From positions 33,613,992-33,677,991 of the forward strand of contig CM077600.1 in the NCBI GenBank assembly GCA_039654915.1: 64,000 nucleotides of DNA. The letters are read 5' to 3'. Shown one piece after another: positions 25,635-35,749 of the stretch. A program made the translations under genes and the position numbers. The notes below the pieces were generated by a model. The model made no database searches and had not been told where the DNA came from. It worked only from the letters and a program-made list of their open reading frames with translations. This DNA comes from Aquilaria yunnanensis. Taxonomy: Eukaryota > Streptophyta > Magnoliopsida > Malvales > Thymelaeaceae. Position 1 is the stretch's first letter; every line of letters begins with the position of its first letter.

Positions 25635-26678
25635 GGCCAAAATGCACATTTGATCTCTCAACTTCACTGACTCAAGCGAGTTAGTCCTTTAACTATGACT
25701 CAGCGCAACTTAGTCCCCCGGCTTTGAAAAATTGGGCAAGTTAGCCCTTCATTGTATGGAGGAACAAACGACGTTTCTTTCCAGTCTCACCGTCAACCCT
25801 TCTTCACTGCCAGCTTCGCTTCCAGCATCGTTGATTTCCAAATCAAGGACCTCCTCTTGCCAGAGTCCTCGCTTCCTAATTCATCGCACTCAAATTGACA
25901 TTATCCGCCATCCTCGATTTCCCCCTCGACGTCCTCGATTACCTCTCTCCCGCCAATGTATCGGTCGCATCACTGTCACCCACAAGTGCATCCTTCAAGG
26001 TCATCCATGGCGGTGTCTCCGCCCTCATTAGTTTGGTGCCACAAATCGGAGGCAATTTTGCTTTCTTGAAGCAATAAATCAGGGGCAATAGGTCAGGCAC
26101 AACAAATCAGAGGACATGGAATTGAAATCCATAGAAGACAAAGGTACAGGAGACAATGAAGCAATGGCTGTCAATTGGTGAGGGAGAGAAAGAAACCTTC
26201 TCTGGAGTCTGCTTTGCTCATAAACAACATCTTCCTCCTGATTTGCCATCCCAGCCATGCTTTTGTCCAATTGCAGCAAACTTTTTGCGGTAAAATCTCG
26301 CCTTTCTAACTTCTCGCCACTATCTCAAATCCCTCTAGTAGACGAGCCGCCTCATCCCCGTGGCTCATCCACACAACCACTTCTCTCCATCGCCTATACC
26401 TTTGTTACTGATTTCTTCTCTCCATCCTTGACCCTCTCCTCTCCAACTACCACTCGAGCGAAGCCCCAATTTTAATCCACCTAAGCATCTGTTAAAGGCA
26501 CAGGCAGCGCAGCTAGATGCTTTCTATCACCCCCTGGACTAATTCATTTAATTTTGCTAAGTTGAGGGACTAATACGCTTAATCTGGAAAGTTAAAGGAC
26601 TAACTCACACTAAGTCAAACAAAAATGACTAACTCGCTCGAGTTTGTCAAGCTGGAGGATTATACGTGCATTTTGGCC
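25635..26678. mobile_element. Pack-MULE candidate carrying a captured gene fragment
   Basis: The ends are GGCCAAAATGCACATTTGAT on the left and, reversed, GGCCAAAATGCACGTATAAT on the right, with arms of roughly 110-130 bp. A perfect 9-bp target duplication ttttcaaaa lies at 25626-25634 and 26679-26687. The 1044-bp element has no transposase. Its core has noticeably higher GC than the flanks and contains a hotdog-thioesterase-like stretch (see separate entry). A sister element with the same ends is at 26818. Confidence 0.88.
25898..26035 (+). pseudogene. captured fragment of a DHNA-CoA-type hotdog thioesterase gene
   Basis: Plus-strand translation in the frame of the ORF at 25895 gives ILDFPLDVLDYLSP and FKVIHGGVSALIS. 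Plant DHNA-CoA thioesterases (peroxisomal, phylloquinone pathway) have the same order near their N-terminus: an L-x-x-P-L-h-x-x-G-F-x-x-D-x-L-S-P stretch and, about 15 residues later, Q-P-F-K-V-L-H-G-G-V-S-A-L-I. The genomic copy lacks the G-F-E residues between the two halves of the first motif, and the conserved region stops after ALIS. It lies wholly inside the MULE-like element at 25635, so I infer capture. It is too short to be functional. Confidence 0.6.
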
Positions 26679-26817
26679 TTTTCAAAAATAAGAAGGGTAA
26701 AGTGTATGTTAGGTTAAACCACAAGAATTTTGTAGTTTTTCTTATAATATACTTATTTGTCTAAATTTTTTTAATACATTTGAATTTGACATGGAGATTA
26801 AGGTGTAGTAAATTTTA

Positions 26818-27732
26818 GGCCTAAATGCGTAGTTGGTCTTTCAACTTTGTAAACTCACACGAGTTAGTCCCTCAACTTTGACTCATAATAACTTAGTCCT
26901 CCAACTTTCATAAACTATGTGACTTAGTCCTCAAACTTTGATAATTTTTGCGAATTAGCCTATAGGTTGACTGAAAACATACATGTGTTGTCATATAAAA
27001 CTGATGGTGTTGGTGAACGGAGCAATTCTGGGAAAATTGGAACAGGCGAATGCTGTCGATGACGAAGAGAGGGAAAAAGGCCGACAACGAGGGGCGTCTC
27101 CAAGTCAATGCGTTGCGGAACGGTTACAATGGCCAACGCTTTGGCCAACGGGTAATTTGATGGCAAAGCCACCGCCACCATATGCCATCCACCATGGAAA
27201 CAATGTCATCGCCACTCATCACCACGTGTTGTTCACCGTCCAATCGAATCGGAAGAGGCCTAATCAAATTAGATGATGTCCAATCGAATCGGACAAAATC
27301 GGAGATGGCCAAACTAGGAAGGCACCGAACCCTTCTCCAGGAACTTTAACCACTACACATTCTTCACTGTCAACTTCACTTTGCTCAGTGTTTCCGTGAA
27401 AATCTTTGTCGTTTTTTACCCTTTTAGAAGTCGACAGGTTGGGCGAGGCTTGAGACGTAGACATCGTGGATGTGGAAGAGGGAACGATGGGGTCGCAACC
27501 TGAGCCAAGAAATAAAGGCAATGAGGCTAAAGAGGATTTTTTTTTTTTTTTGTGAAAATATGGCACTTGAAAGCAATAAAAATGGACACATCTAACCCGT
27601 TTGCCTATATATCCAATTTGAACTAACTAGCTAAATTTTATAAAGTTAAGGGACAAAGTCACGTTAAGTCAAATATAAAGGATTAACTCATCAGAGTTGG
27701 AAAAGTTAAGGGATAAAATACGCATTTTGGCC
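26818..27732. mobile_element. MULE-like element, sister of the one at 25635
   Basis: The ends are GGCCTAAATGCGTAGTTGGT on the left and, reversed, GGCCAAAATGCGTATTTTAT on the right. The arms contain the same phrases as the 25635 element (gagttagtccctcaacttt-type). A perfect 9-bp duplication taaatttta is at 26809-26817 and 27733-27741. Length is 915 bp. The core is relatively GC-rich with open frames on both strands (for example minus 27566-27264), but I recognise no protein family, so capture is possible but unproven. Confidence 0.85.
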
Positions 27733-27743
27733 TAAATTTTATA

Positions 27744-28505
27744 CTCTCTCCGTCCCAGTCAAATTGCTCCATTTGACTTCACACGGAGACCAAGAAACTT
27801 TAGTTGTTTTGCTTTTCTTTCCCGATTTGCCCTTTCCCTACTTGCTGCCCTCTTCGCTTTGATTTAGGCTGGCTGAAGCCGCTTGTCCCTATTCACCCCT
27901 ACTCGCCAACGCTGAAGCCGCATGTCTTTACTCGCTGACCCGGATCACCTCCCTCAATCTCTTTGTCCCTCTGTGTCGACAAGGATAAAATCGGAGCCCA
28001 ATACACAAATGGAACTGCCTCAATCACGTCCGTCCATCCGTTCGTCCATTTCTCGATTCGTATCCAACCATCCTTGATTCATATCCATCTGTCTGTCCAT
28101 CCTCGATTCACGTTGCTTCGCCCTTGATTTGTATCACCTCTCTGCCTCTTACCTTGATTCATGTCGTCTCTCTTCCTCCAGCCCCAATTCGCATCGCCTC
28201 TACTTTTCTAGCCTCGATTTGCATCGCCTCTTCACCTCCAACCTCGATTCGCGTTGCCTCTCCGCTACCAACCCAATTCGCATTGCATCTCCGCCTCTAA
28301 CCTTGATTCAAGTTGCCTTTCCGCCTCTATCCTCGATTCGCATTGTTTCTTTGCCTCCTTCTCGCGTCATCCCCTCATAATCCATCTCTCCAAATGCCGT
28401 CCTTGTTCGCGTTGACTGCTAACATGTTTGGTAAAAGGGCGAAACCTCATTGGAGGGAGAGAGATGAGTTAAAATGGAGAGAGAGAGAGAGAGAGAGATG
28501 AGTTA

Positions 28506-28554
<49 letters not shown>

Positions 28555-28683
28555 AGGAGAGAGAAAGTTAAAATGGGTATAGTAGTAAATGAGATCTGGA
28601 AAAGTTACTAAAAATGTAAATTGTGCAAAGTTATGGGATGACCCAAAAAGAAAAATGGAGCAAAATATATAGGACGGAGGGAG
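27744..28683. mobile_element. long Stowaway/mariner-like element with minisatellite core
   Basis: The ends CTCTCTCCGTCCCAGTCAAA and (reversed) CTCCCTCCGTCCTATATATT carry the CTCCCTCCGT signature of Stowaway/mariner-like elements and are bounded by TA dinucleotides (27742-27743, 28684-28685), the expected target duplication. At 940 bp it is longer than a typical Stowaway MITE. No mariner transposase is visible; the core is pyrimidine-rich, holds a ~30-bp minisatellite and ends in a long GA run (28478-28556). Confidence 0.88.
28085..28370. repeat. ~30-bp imperfect minisatellite
   Basis: About nine tandem units of the type cctcgattcgcatcgcctct plus ccgcctctaa, diverged from one another. They create a Ser/Leu-rich spurious ORF (28129-28380). 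The repeat lies inside the mariner-like element. Confidence 0.8.
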
Positions 28684-28685
28684 TA

Positions 28686-30195
28686 ACATTTTTTCAATTT
28701 GTTTCATATGAAAATTAGGATAAAACTATCACTTTTCAAAATTTTAGTCACTTACTTATAAAACTTACTAGAGTTTTTGGGTCATTTAAAAATTTTGTGA
28801 AAAACATGGGACTATGATGAAAATTTTAAAAGCATAGGGACCAAATTACAAGGATCCAAAAAATTAGTAACTGTTACTATATTTTTTTAAGTTAAAGCTA
28901 AAATGAGTAGTGTAGTAAATTTATTGTAAAAACTTACCACATATGAAAATATTGCAAAGAATTCGGAACAACTAAAAATAGCAAATGTTACAAAGAATGT
29001 AAAATAGATAAAGTAATTGCAAAAATAAAATTTGAACCTCCCTATTCTTTCTATTGCATATGTTGGCTTTTTGGCATAAAATTTGGTTGGATAGTGTTCA
29101 AATCTTAGCCTATATAAAAGTTCTGTCCTCTTTGTGGTCAAATATTGTGCTTGGGTAGTTTGGGCCGAAGGGATAGGAGGCAAGATGTTTATTTTCTTTA
29201 CAACTAGATGGTGAGCTTAAGTAAGCTGAGATGTGTTGTGGAGTAAATTCTGTAATACATTCTTACGAAGTAATTATGTGAGAGGAACAAATTTTAAATC
29301 CTAAAAAGCATGTGAATGTTAGTGCATCAAGAACATAGACGAGTTTGGATTTAATGGTGAAATTATTCAAAATATAAATCTTTTGTAGTAGTAATTTTTG
29401 TGTAAGATAAAAATTATGGTTTCATTCGCCTCACATAAATAATCACTTCTAAAACCACTTATTTATAATTTTACTTATTTATTATTTAAAATTAATGCTA
29501 TTTAAAAGTTAATATTATGTTCAACTAATAATCACTTGAGTCACATTTTTTTTTATAAAATATTAATGCTTATAAACTTTTTCGCACACATTGATATGTT
29601 TTACTTTTTTATTAACTTTCCTGACTTTTGTACTTTTGACTCCAAATTTTGAGCTCAATTATCGACCTTTAGCTAGTTTCTTGATTTGTTCATTCATTTT
29701 CTAGGTCTCGTCTTGCATTTCTTGTTGTATAATTTTTTAGCTATGTTATGTTGTGTCGTAGGGTCATCGTTAGATTTGGATGAATGCTTTATTTTGGCTT
29801 TTGGGATTTAAACTGAACATAACTAAAATATTTTAATTTAATTTTACTTTGATTTCAATGCTTAATTCGGTTAATTCGGTTTTCAAATCAAAAGTAGAAT
29901 AAACTGAAAATTTTTGCTCGGTTTTAACCATTTATAGTATTTTTCAAACTAGCAAATTATACCCGAGACTCACATCATTTCTCTCAATATTAAAATTGCA
30001 TTATTTTGCATTTTTACTTAATTTTTTTGAGCGTGGAATTGAGAGCATTTAGAAACTAATACCTTACCTAATTAATAATTATTCAAATAATATTCTTTTA
30101 TAAAATAACTAGTTTTTAATGTATTTGTTTCCATATCCAACGACCTCAAATCAAATTAATAAAAAAAAATACTTAATTGTTGCCAAAATTACATT

Positions 30196-30243
<48 letters not shown>

Positions 30244-30738
30244 TATGTATGCATGTATAAAATCGCATTTTAAAATCTATATGCAAAACACCCTTAATTC
30301 ATATTTGTATTAAAATATTGTTTTCAGTTTGTTTTTGCTTGTGTCACTGCTTGGTTGGTTGCCGATGATGTTGATAGAATGAACTGAAATTGAAACTCTA
30401 GCAGTAGGAGGGATAAGAAGTTGATATTGAACTTTTGGGGTTTAGCCTTTAGGAATTACTTGGAATTTGGATATTCTCGTTGATTAATTTGACGGGTTAC
30501 CTTAAAAACAGTGGGTATAGCAATTCTTCGTGCGGAGATGATGAGTGCTTTCTTCCCATTATCGGAATTGAACGTGAAGTCCCCTATGGCTATGGTGGGG
30601 GATGGATAGGAATAGGATGGATCGTAGTGGAAGAGGGGGCAATCCGATGGTGAGTGAGTTCAATGTTTCTGCGGTATTTAGAATGCGGCGTAGTTGTCAC
30701 CATCCGCTTTCAACTCGTAAGTGAATAGATGTTTCAAG
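28686..30738. other. AT-rich spacer with repeat fragments
   Basis: No gene was recognised. 29440-29600 resembles half of MITE family A. 29850-29935 resembles the cggtt-rich arm of the hAT element at 10458. A compound (GT)n(GA)n microsatellite lies at 30196-30243. Confidence 0.45.
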
Positions 30739-31086
30739 GAAATTGTTTTAATTTAAGTTAATTTAATTTAAAAATAATTTATTTTTATTTTTTACATAAT
30801 TTTATTGAGAATCAATTTCATTTAAAAGTTAATATTATGTAGATATAATAATATACTTGAAAGTAAATTTTTATAATATTATTAAATTTTTATTATTTTT
30901 TTCTATTTATAGGCATTAAAAAGAAAATTTCATAAAAAATTAATAAAATTATAAAAATTATATTTTCAATGGATTATTATGCCTATATAATATTAAATTT
31001 TAAATAAAATTAGTTCTAGTCAAAAAAGAAATAAAATAAAAAATAATATATTTTAGATTAAGTTAACTTAAGTTAAACAAATTAGC
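30739..31086. mobile_element. AT-rich MITE, family A copy 3
   Basis: About 348 bp. The left arm AAATTGTTTTAATTTAAGTT and the right arm (reversed) GCTAATTTGTTTAACTTAAG are inverted repeats with the same internal order as the other copies, including AATATTATGTAG on the left and TATATAATATTA on the right. Confidence 0.72.
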
Positions 31087-32340
31087 TCTTAATCATGTGT
31101 CATTGTCATTGAGGACTATCCCACTTAAGCCTTGTCCTTCTTATTCTGGATTACAGCTCTGTTTGGGAAGAGCTATTTGCAATTAGTGTTAAAATTTTGA
31201 ATAATTTATTACTGATAAAGATTAAACTAATAAAGTTAAAAGTTAAAGGCTTTTAGAAGCTACATCTACATAGTTTTTTTTAAACTTTAATGCTAAACAC
31301 CAACATTAACACCACACAGAGCATGTTGAGAATCTTGATATGATAAAGGGATAAATCCATTTTTATGCTTTTATTGGTCAGCTGGCAAAAAATGTAATAG
31401 TTTTTGGACTGATGGAGTTAACAAGTAACAACCTTTAGGTAGTTTGGATTGCTTTAATTTAATTAATGAGCTCACATCATGTGCAGGTTATTTTGCGGGT
31501 TGAGATGACTGCAAGTTAGGATAAAAAATTGGTCATGGTTTTTGTTTTATTTACATTAGTAGACCACTAGTAAAGTAAAATAAAAAGAGGCTTCTCTTTT
31601 GTCTCTCACATTTGGATAAAATTGAGGATGCTTATAAGTATTTTGTTAGACACAGGAAATAAACCAATACATCAGTAGGCGACATATAAGCCCAATAATA
31701 TAAAGATCACAGTAAAGGCAAATATGTGGGAGAATCGAGTAAAGAAGGCACAAATCATTTTATATTCAACTAGGGAGACAACCACAAAGGTAGGGCACAT
31801 GGAGGATTCATTTACCTAAGGAGGAGAGAGGCGGTAGCAAACGGATGGAAGAGAAGGTGAGGAGAGAATGAGTTGGAGACGTCCAAGGGGATCGTTCTAG
31901 TTCCCCAGCAATGGATATAGCGTGAATGAATAGGATCCAAGATGGGAAATCGACAGCAGGGCCAAAAGAAATGAGGAAGGCTTGGATTGGTATCATCGAT
32001 GGACTAAACCCCGTGATGTTCCCTTATTGAGTCTGTCTAAGATAGCCAAAAGAGACTTTTTTTTGTTTTACTCTACTAATAGCCCAATCATGAAAATAAC
32101 ACCAAAACCATGAGCAATTTTCTATCTAAAGTCACAGGTTGTCTCAACCTATGAACACCCGCATATGACCGTGAATAATGTGAGCTTATTAATAAGATTA
32201 AAACAATTTGAACTGCTCCTTAAATATTTTAGGATTTATTTGGTAGGTTGAGGAGCCTTAGGACTAAATTCACAAAACGAGAAAAAGGTTTAGGATTGAA
32301 AGTGTGCTTTCTCCTTCTATCTTTGGCATAGAAATACTTG
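31087..32340. other. spacer upstream of the F-box gene
   Basis: No gene was recognised; the minus-strand 62-codon ORF at 31808-31996 has no family features. Confidence 0.45.
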
Positions 32341-32915
32341 CCCGCACTCTCGTCCTGCATTTCTAGCGGTTATCAGTCGCCACCACAGCGGCCCAGAGTT
32401 CCGACGAACTAAACCCACGTTTCTTTTGGCCGATTACGATTAGTACCGGCGCACGATCGAGACCACCAGGAAATTCTCGGATCGTATCTGGTGAGGAACT
32501 CTCTCCTTCCCCAATATATTCTGCGCGCCCCCCCCCCCCTCCCTATTTTCTGTTTTTTCTTGTTACTGCCACATGAATCTGGATTCTTCTAGTTTGGTGT
32601 TTGGATGCGTCCGATGCGCGCTATAGGGAAACCCAACTGAACTTTGGCAGCAAATGCATACCCAGAAGTAGTTTAGGCTGCCTTTTGAGGTCTAAATTGA
32701 TGCAGTGCGTGCTTGAACCATTAAATTAATGGAATGAACTTCGGGCATGCTTTTTTTTTTTTGGGCTGCATTTGAATTTACTTGCAATCGATTGTATCCA
32801 CAATTCGTTGCAGTTTCATGCAAATGCAGCTAAGTTAACATGCACTTGCTGATTTTGGTTTCACCATGTTTGATATAATTATGATGCATTGATATTCTAG
32901 GGTTTACTTTTTGTC
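32341..32915 (+). promoter_or_regulatory. probable 5' UTR of the F-box gene with one intron
   Basis: A GC-richer leader ends at a good donor (ATCTG|GTGAGG, intron from 32491). A matching acceptor (GATATTCTAG) ends at 32900, fifteen bases before the start codon. The intron contains a poly-C run (32529-32540). The transcription start is not determined. Confidence 0.5.
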
Positions 32916-34148
32916 ATGAAGGCGGGACGGATGATGGTCAGCAGTGTAGATGCTGCTTTCGGCTGTGATGACATATTATGCAATATCCTCTTGCGAGTAC
33001 CCTCTGAATGCGTTGTGAGGTTCATTACTGTGTCCAAGAGGTGGCTTCATTTCATCTGTGGCGCTTCATTTCGTCATACTTACGTGGGCCAATGGAGCAT
33101 CAGTCATAACCTGGTGGGGTTTTTTGTGTCTAATTCCCTGTATCTTGGAAGACCTCAAAATGGTGTTCGTCGTCCACGAGCAGAACCAGCTATTTTGTTG
33201 CTGTCTACTAGTAGGGAGGGCGATGATATAAAGGCTTCAGGGATCCTTAAACAGGTTGGCTACTTCATTGACTCGTCCAGTGGCCTTCTGCTATGTGGCC
33301 GCCACCCCAAGACCTATTATGTGTGGAATCCAGTTACTAAGCAACGACAACAGCTACCTCATCCTCGGGTATATTTTGAGGAGTTCTGTATGGCATTTGT
33401 TGTTGAAGACCATCCTGATGAGGAGATTTGCTACAAGGTAATTCGTGCAAAATGTGAATGCAGGCTCGAAGAGATCAACACTGTTACCATTGAGACATTC
33501 TGGTCAAAGACACGTACATGGTACTATTCCATGCTCACTTGCTCCTCAACTTTATCTCTTAGTCCTTGGACTGTTGCTACAGTAATTAAAGGTGTCATCC
33601 ATTGGTATGCATCACGAGGAAATATAGCTATTTATGATCTTGTTCATGATGAGAGGCATATTGCATTGGTTAAACTACCAGGATCACATGATTTTGATGC
33701 ATGGACTCTTGGAGAGTCCTCGGATGGGTATTTGCAGTATGGTGGGAGCATTAAATCGGGAATGGAGATATGGATTCTCAAAATGGAGCAAGCTGATTGC
33801 ACACCTGCTCTTGCTCAAGATTCTCATTCAAACCGTCGTTGGATATTGAGACACAGATTGAATTTCAAAACAATGTGGAGGAAAAACCCAGCAGTTGGAA
33901 CAAGATTCATCTCACGTTCGAAAGAAACTGAGATACTGTCCTTTCTCCCTCATAATTCGGGGTCTGTGTACATAAGATCTGGATCCAACATATTTATTTT
34001 TCACTTTGGGTCAGAAAAGGTAGAAATACTCCAGTACGAAGGTCGTGGATCTGCCATAGCATGGGATTTTTCTAAAGTAGTACCATATTTTAGACCAGCG
34101 TGGCCTCATTCATCTTTAACTACCAGTTCAAGTACCACGCATGCTTAG
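32916..34148 (+). CDS. F-box protein with F-box-associated domain
   Basis: Single uninterrupted coding exon of 410 aa. Residues about 17-55 form an F-box (DDILCNILLRVPSECVVRFI, then SKRWLHFICGASFR), the module that binds Skp1 in SCF ubiquitin ligases. The rest resembles plant F-box-associated regions: SSSGLLLCGR, YYVWNPVTKQRQQLPHP and a C-terminal beta-rich segment. The target is unknown. I use the first ATG at 32916; ATGs six and seven codons in are alternatives. Members of this superfamily are numerous and lineage-specific, so no symbol is justified. No neighbour suggests a function. It has no frameshift or internal stop. Confidence 0.88.
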   Translation: MKAGRMMVSSVDAAFGCDDILCNILLRVPSECVVRFITVSKRWLHFICGASFRHTYVGQWSISHNLVGFFVSNSLYLGRPQNGVRRPRAEPAILLLSTSREGDDIKASGILKQVGYFIDSSSGLLLCGRHPKTYYVWNPVTKQRQQLPHPRVYFEEFCMAFVVEDHPDEEICYKVIRAKCECRLEEINTVTIETFWSKTRTWYYSMLTCSSTLSLSPWTVATVIKGVIHWYASRGNIAIYDLVHDERHIALVKLPGSHDFDAWTLGESSDGYLQYGGSIKSGMEIWILKMEQADCTPALAQDSHSNRRWILRHRLNFKTMWRKNPAVGTRFISRSKETEILSFLPHNSGSVYIRSGSNIFIFHFGSEKVEILQYEGRGSAIAWDFSKVVPYFRPAWPHSSLTTSSSTTHA

Positions 34149-34359
34149 CAAGAGCTCTTTTTTAGCATACTTCCGTGAGTAGAACTTGTTTATCAAAGGT
34201 GGACAGGCTTTGCCTGAGAGCATCTGTTTTGGGAAAGACCTGTGTGAGGTATCACGTAGGCACGTCAACGTAGACTGTTTCTATTCCATATGCTGTTTAA
34301 GGTTATATTGCAGCAGCAGCAGAAAGCACTCAAAACCAAGTGGACTTTGCCCATATTAC

Positions 34360-34445
34360 GAGCCCCACTTGGCATAGAGGATAACTTCTTATAATAACAA
34401 TTTCCTGGTGTCCTGAGTTCGAGTATTGTGCTGGGTCCTTCTCTG
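34360..34445 (+). mobile_element. possible SINE promoter region
   Basis: TGGCATAGAGGA (34370-34381) resembles a tRNA-type A box and GAGTTCGAGT (34416-34425) a B box, at roughly tRNA spacing. It abuts the eIF(iso)4E remnant. No 3' end or target duplication was found. Confidence 0.3.
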
Positions 34446-34448
34446 TGG

Positions 34449-34888
34449 CAGAGATGGCAACACCATCGAAGAATTTTGGTGTCTGTATAACCAAATATTC
34501 AAGCCTAGTAAGCTGCCTCGCAATGCTGATTTCCACTTTTTAAAAGCAGGAGTTGGACCCAAATGGAAGGTCCAGAATGTGCTAATGGAGGAAAGTGGAC
34601 TTTCACTGGCAACAGAATGGCTAGCCCTGATAACATGTTGAAACTTTGATGGCATTATTTGGGAGCAATTTGATGACTCATAAGATATGTGGTGTAGTTG
34701 TGAGTATTTGCCAACAAGGGGGACAAACTAGCATTGTGGACAAAAACAGCAGTCAATGAGGCTGCACAGATGAACTTGGGGAGGAAATGGAAGGAGATCA
34801 TAGATGTTACTGATAAGATAACTTACACCTTCCTCGATGACTCCTGAAGAGGAAGATTGGTGAACAGTCGATTCAGTGCTTCAAGCAC
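34449..34888 (+). pseudogene. eIF(iso)4E retropseudogene, 5'-truncated
   Basis: Reading the plus strand across frames gives IEEFWCLYNQIFKPSKLP, NADFH, PKW, GGKWTFTGNRMASPDN, ETLMALFG, KICGVVVSI, then DKLALWTKT, NEAAQM, RKWKEIIDVTDKITYTF and DDS followed by a stop. These are consecutive blocks of plant eIF(iso)4E, the cap-binding translation factor, in the correct order. They are contiguous with no intron-like gaps, which points to a processed copy. At least three frameshifts and a stop in the DDS-R region make it dead. The N-terminal third, including the first cap-binding Trp region, is absent. A T-run at 34967-34980 follows but is not an A-tail for this strand. Confidence 0.82.
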
Positions 34889-35749
34889 TTGTTTTACCCC
34901 TGTTGTGGAAGCCTGCTATGTTATAATGAATTGGGGCAGAAACTAATGCAACTTCTTCCAGTGTTTTTTTTTTTTTTTGTTCTGATCAATGAGAATGGCA
35001 GGTACTTACAATCTAGTTTATGATAAAGTTAAAAAGTCGAGTGTAATGCTGAGGCACCATATTATTGTTGATGTTCAAATTCTTCAACTGTTTTACTTCC
35101 ATTCAAAAAATAATGCTCCTGCTGTCAGTTGAGGCTAAAGCATCAAAAGAAAGTGACACACGATCTATGGAAACTCTATATGTTCTTGTGATTTTCTTTC
35201 ACATGGTGAAATTTAACTAGTTACCCAACAGAAGGAAGAAAACTGAATGCTAAACTGTCCACGCTCATCCTTTTTTATTTAACGACCTACCTGTAGGAAA
35301 AAGAGCGAGGTAAAACTGTTGCAGTTTCAATGAGCGAGCAAAATCTGAAGTGATGAGGCACAATGCCAACGTGACGGCTAGGGGAATAGATGAGGACCCT
35401 GAGCATGTTAAGTGATTATTTAGAGGAGTCAAGGGTTAAAGAGTTGAGTAGTAGAAAATCACAGCCAAAGATAAGTGGTTTATGTAGACTAGGTTGCCTA
35501 TACCAAGGCCAGGGGCATCAAGCTTGTGGTTGTGGGAGCCCTTAAGTGGCTAAGAGGCCACGGGTAGTACATGTAAAAAGCTACATAAGAAAGCTAAGAA
35601 TAAGCTATCATAAAAGGTACCATACATAGGGCAGTAAGGGGCTATAAGGTTAAAGATGCATCTAAGGATTAGCTTAAGTGCCTAAGTCAATTGTAAGTAT
35701 TGCCAAGTTAAATTGTGCCAAGAGCACTAAGTGGTGTGGTAACAAGAAA
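34889..35749. other. spacer, no gene seen
   Basis: No coding similarity was recognised. Confidence 0.45.

Larger units (their letters stand above)
25260..26750. mobile_element. older TIR element that hosts a nested insertion
   Basis: The left arm aaaattacaaaaactcctct...ctacattttacc pairs with the right arm reversed (actacaaaattcttgtgg...catacactttaccc) over roughly 100 bp. The right arm is split by the element at 25635-26678. Removing that insertion and one copy of its 9-bp duplication restores an unbroken arm. The exact ends and TSD of this outer element are not defined. Confidence 0.6.

Noticed and set aside
28129..28380. Ser/Leu-rich plus ORF
   Set aside because: Encoded by the ~30-bp minisatellite inside a mariner-like element.
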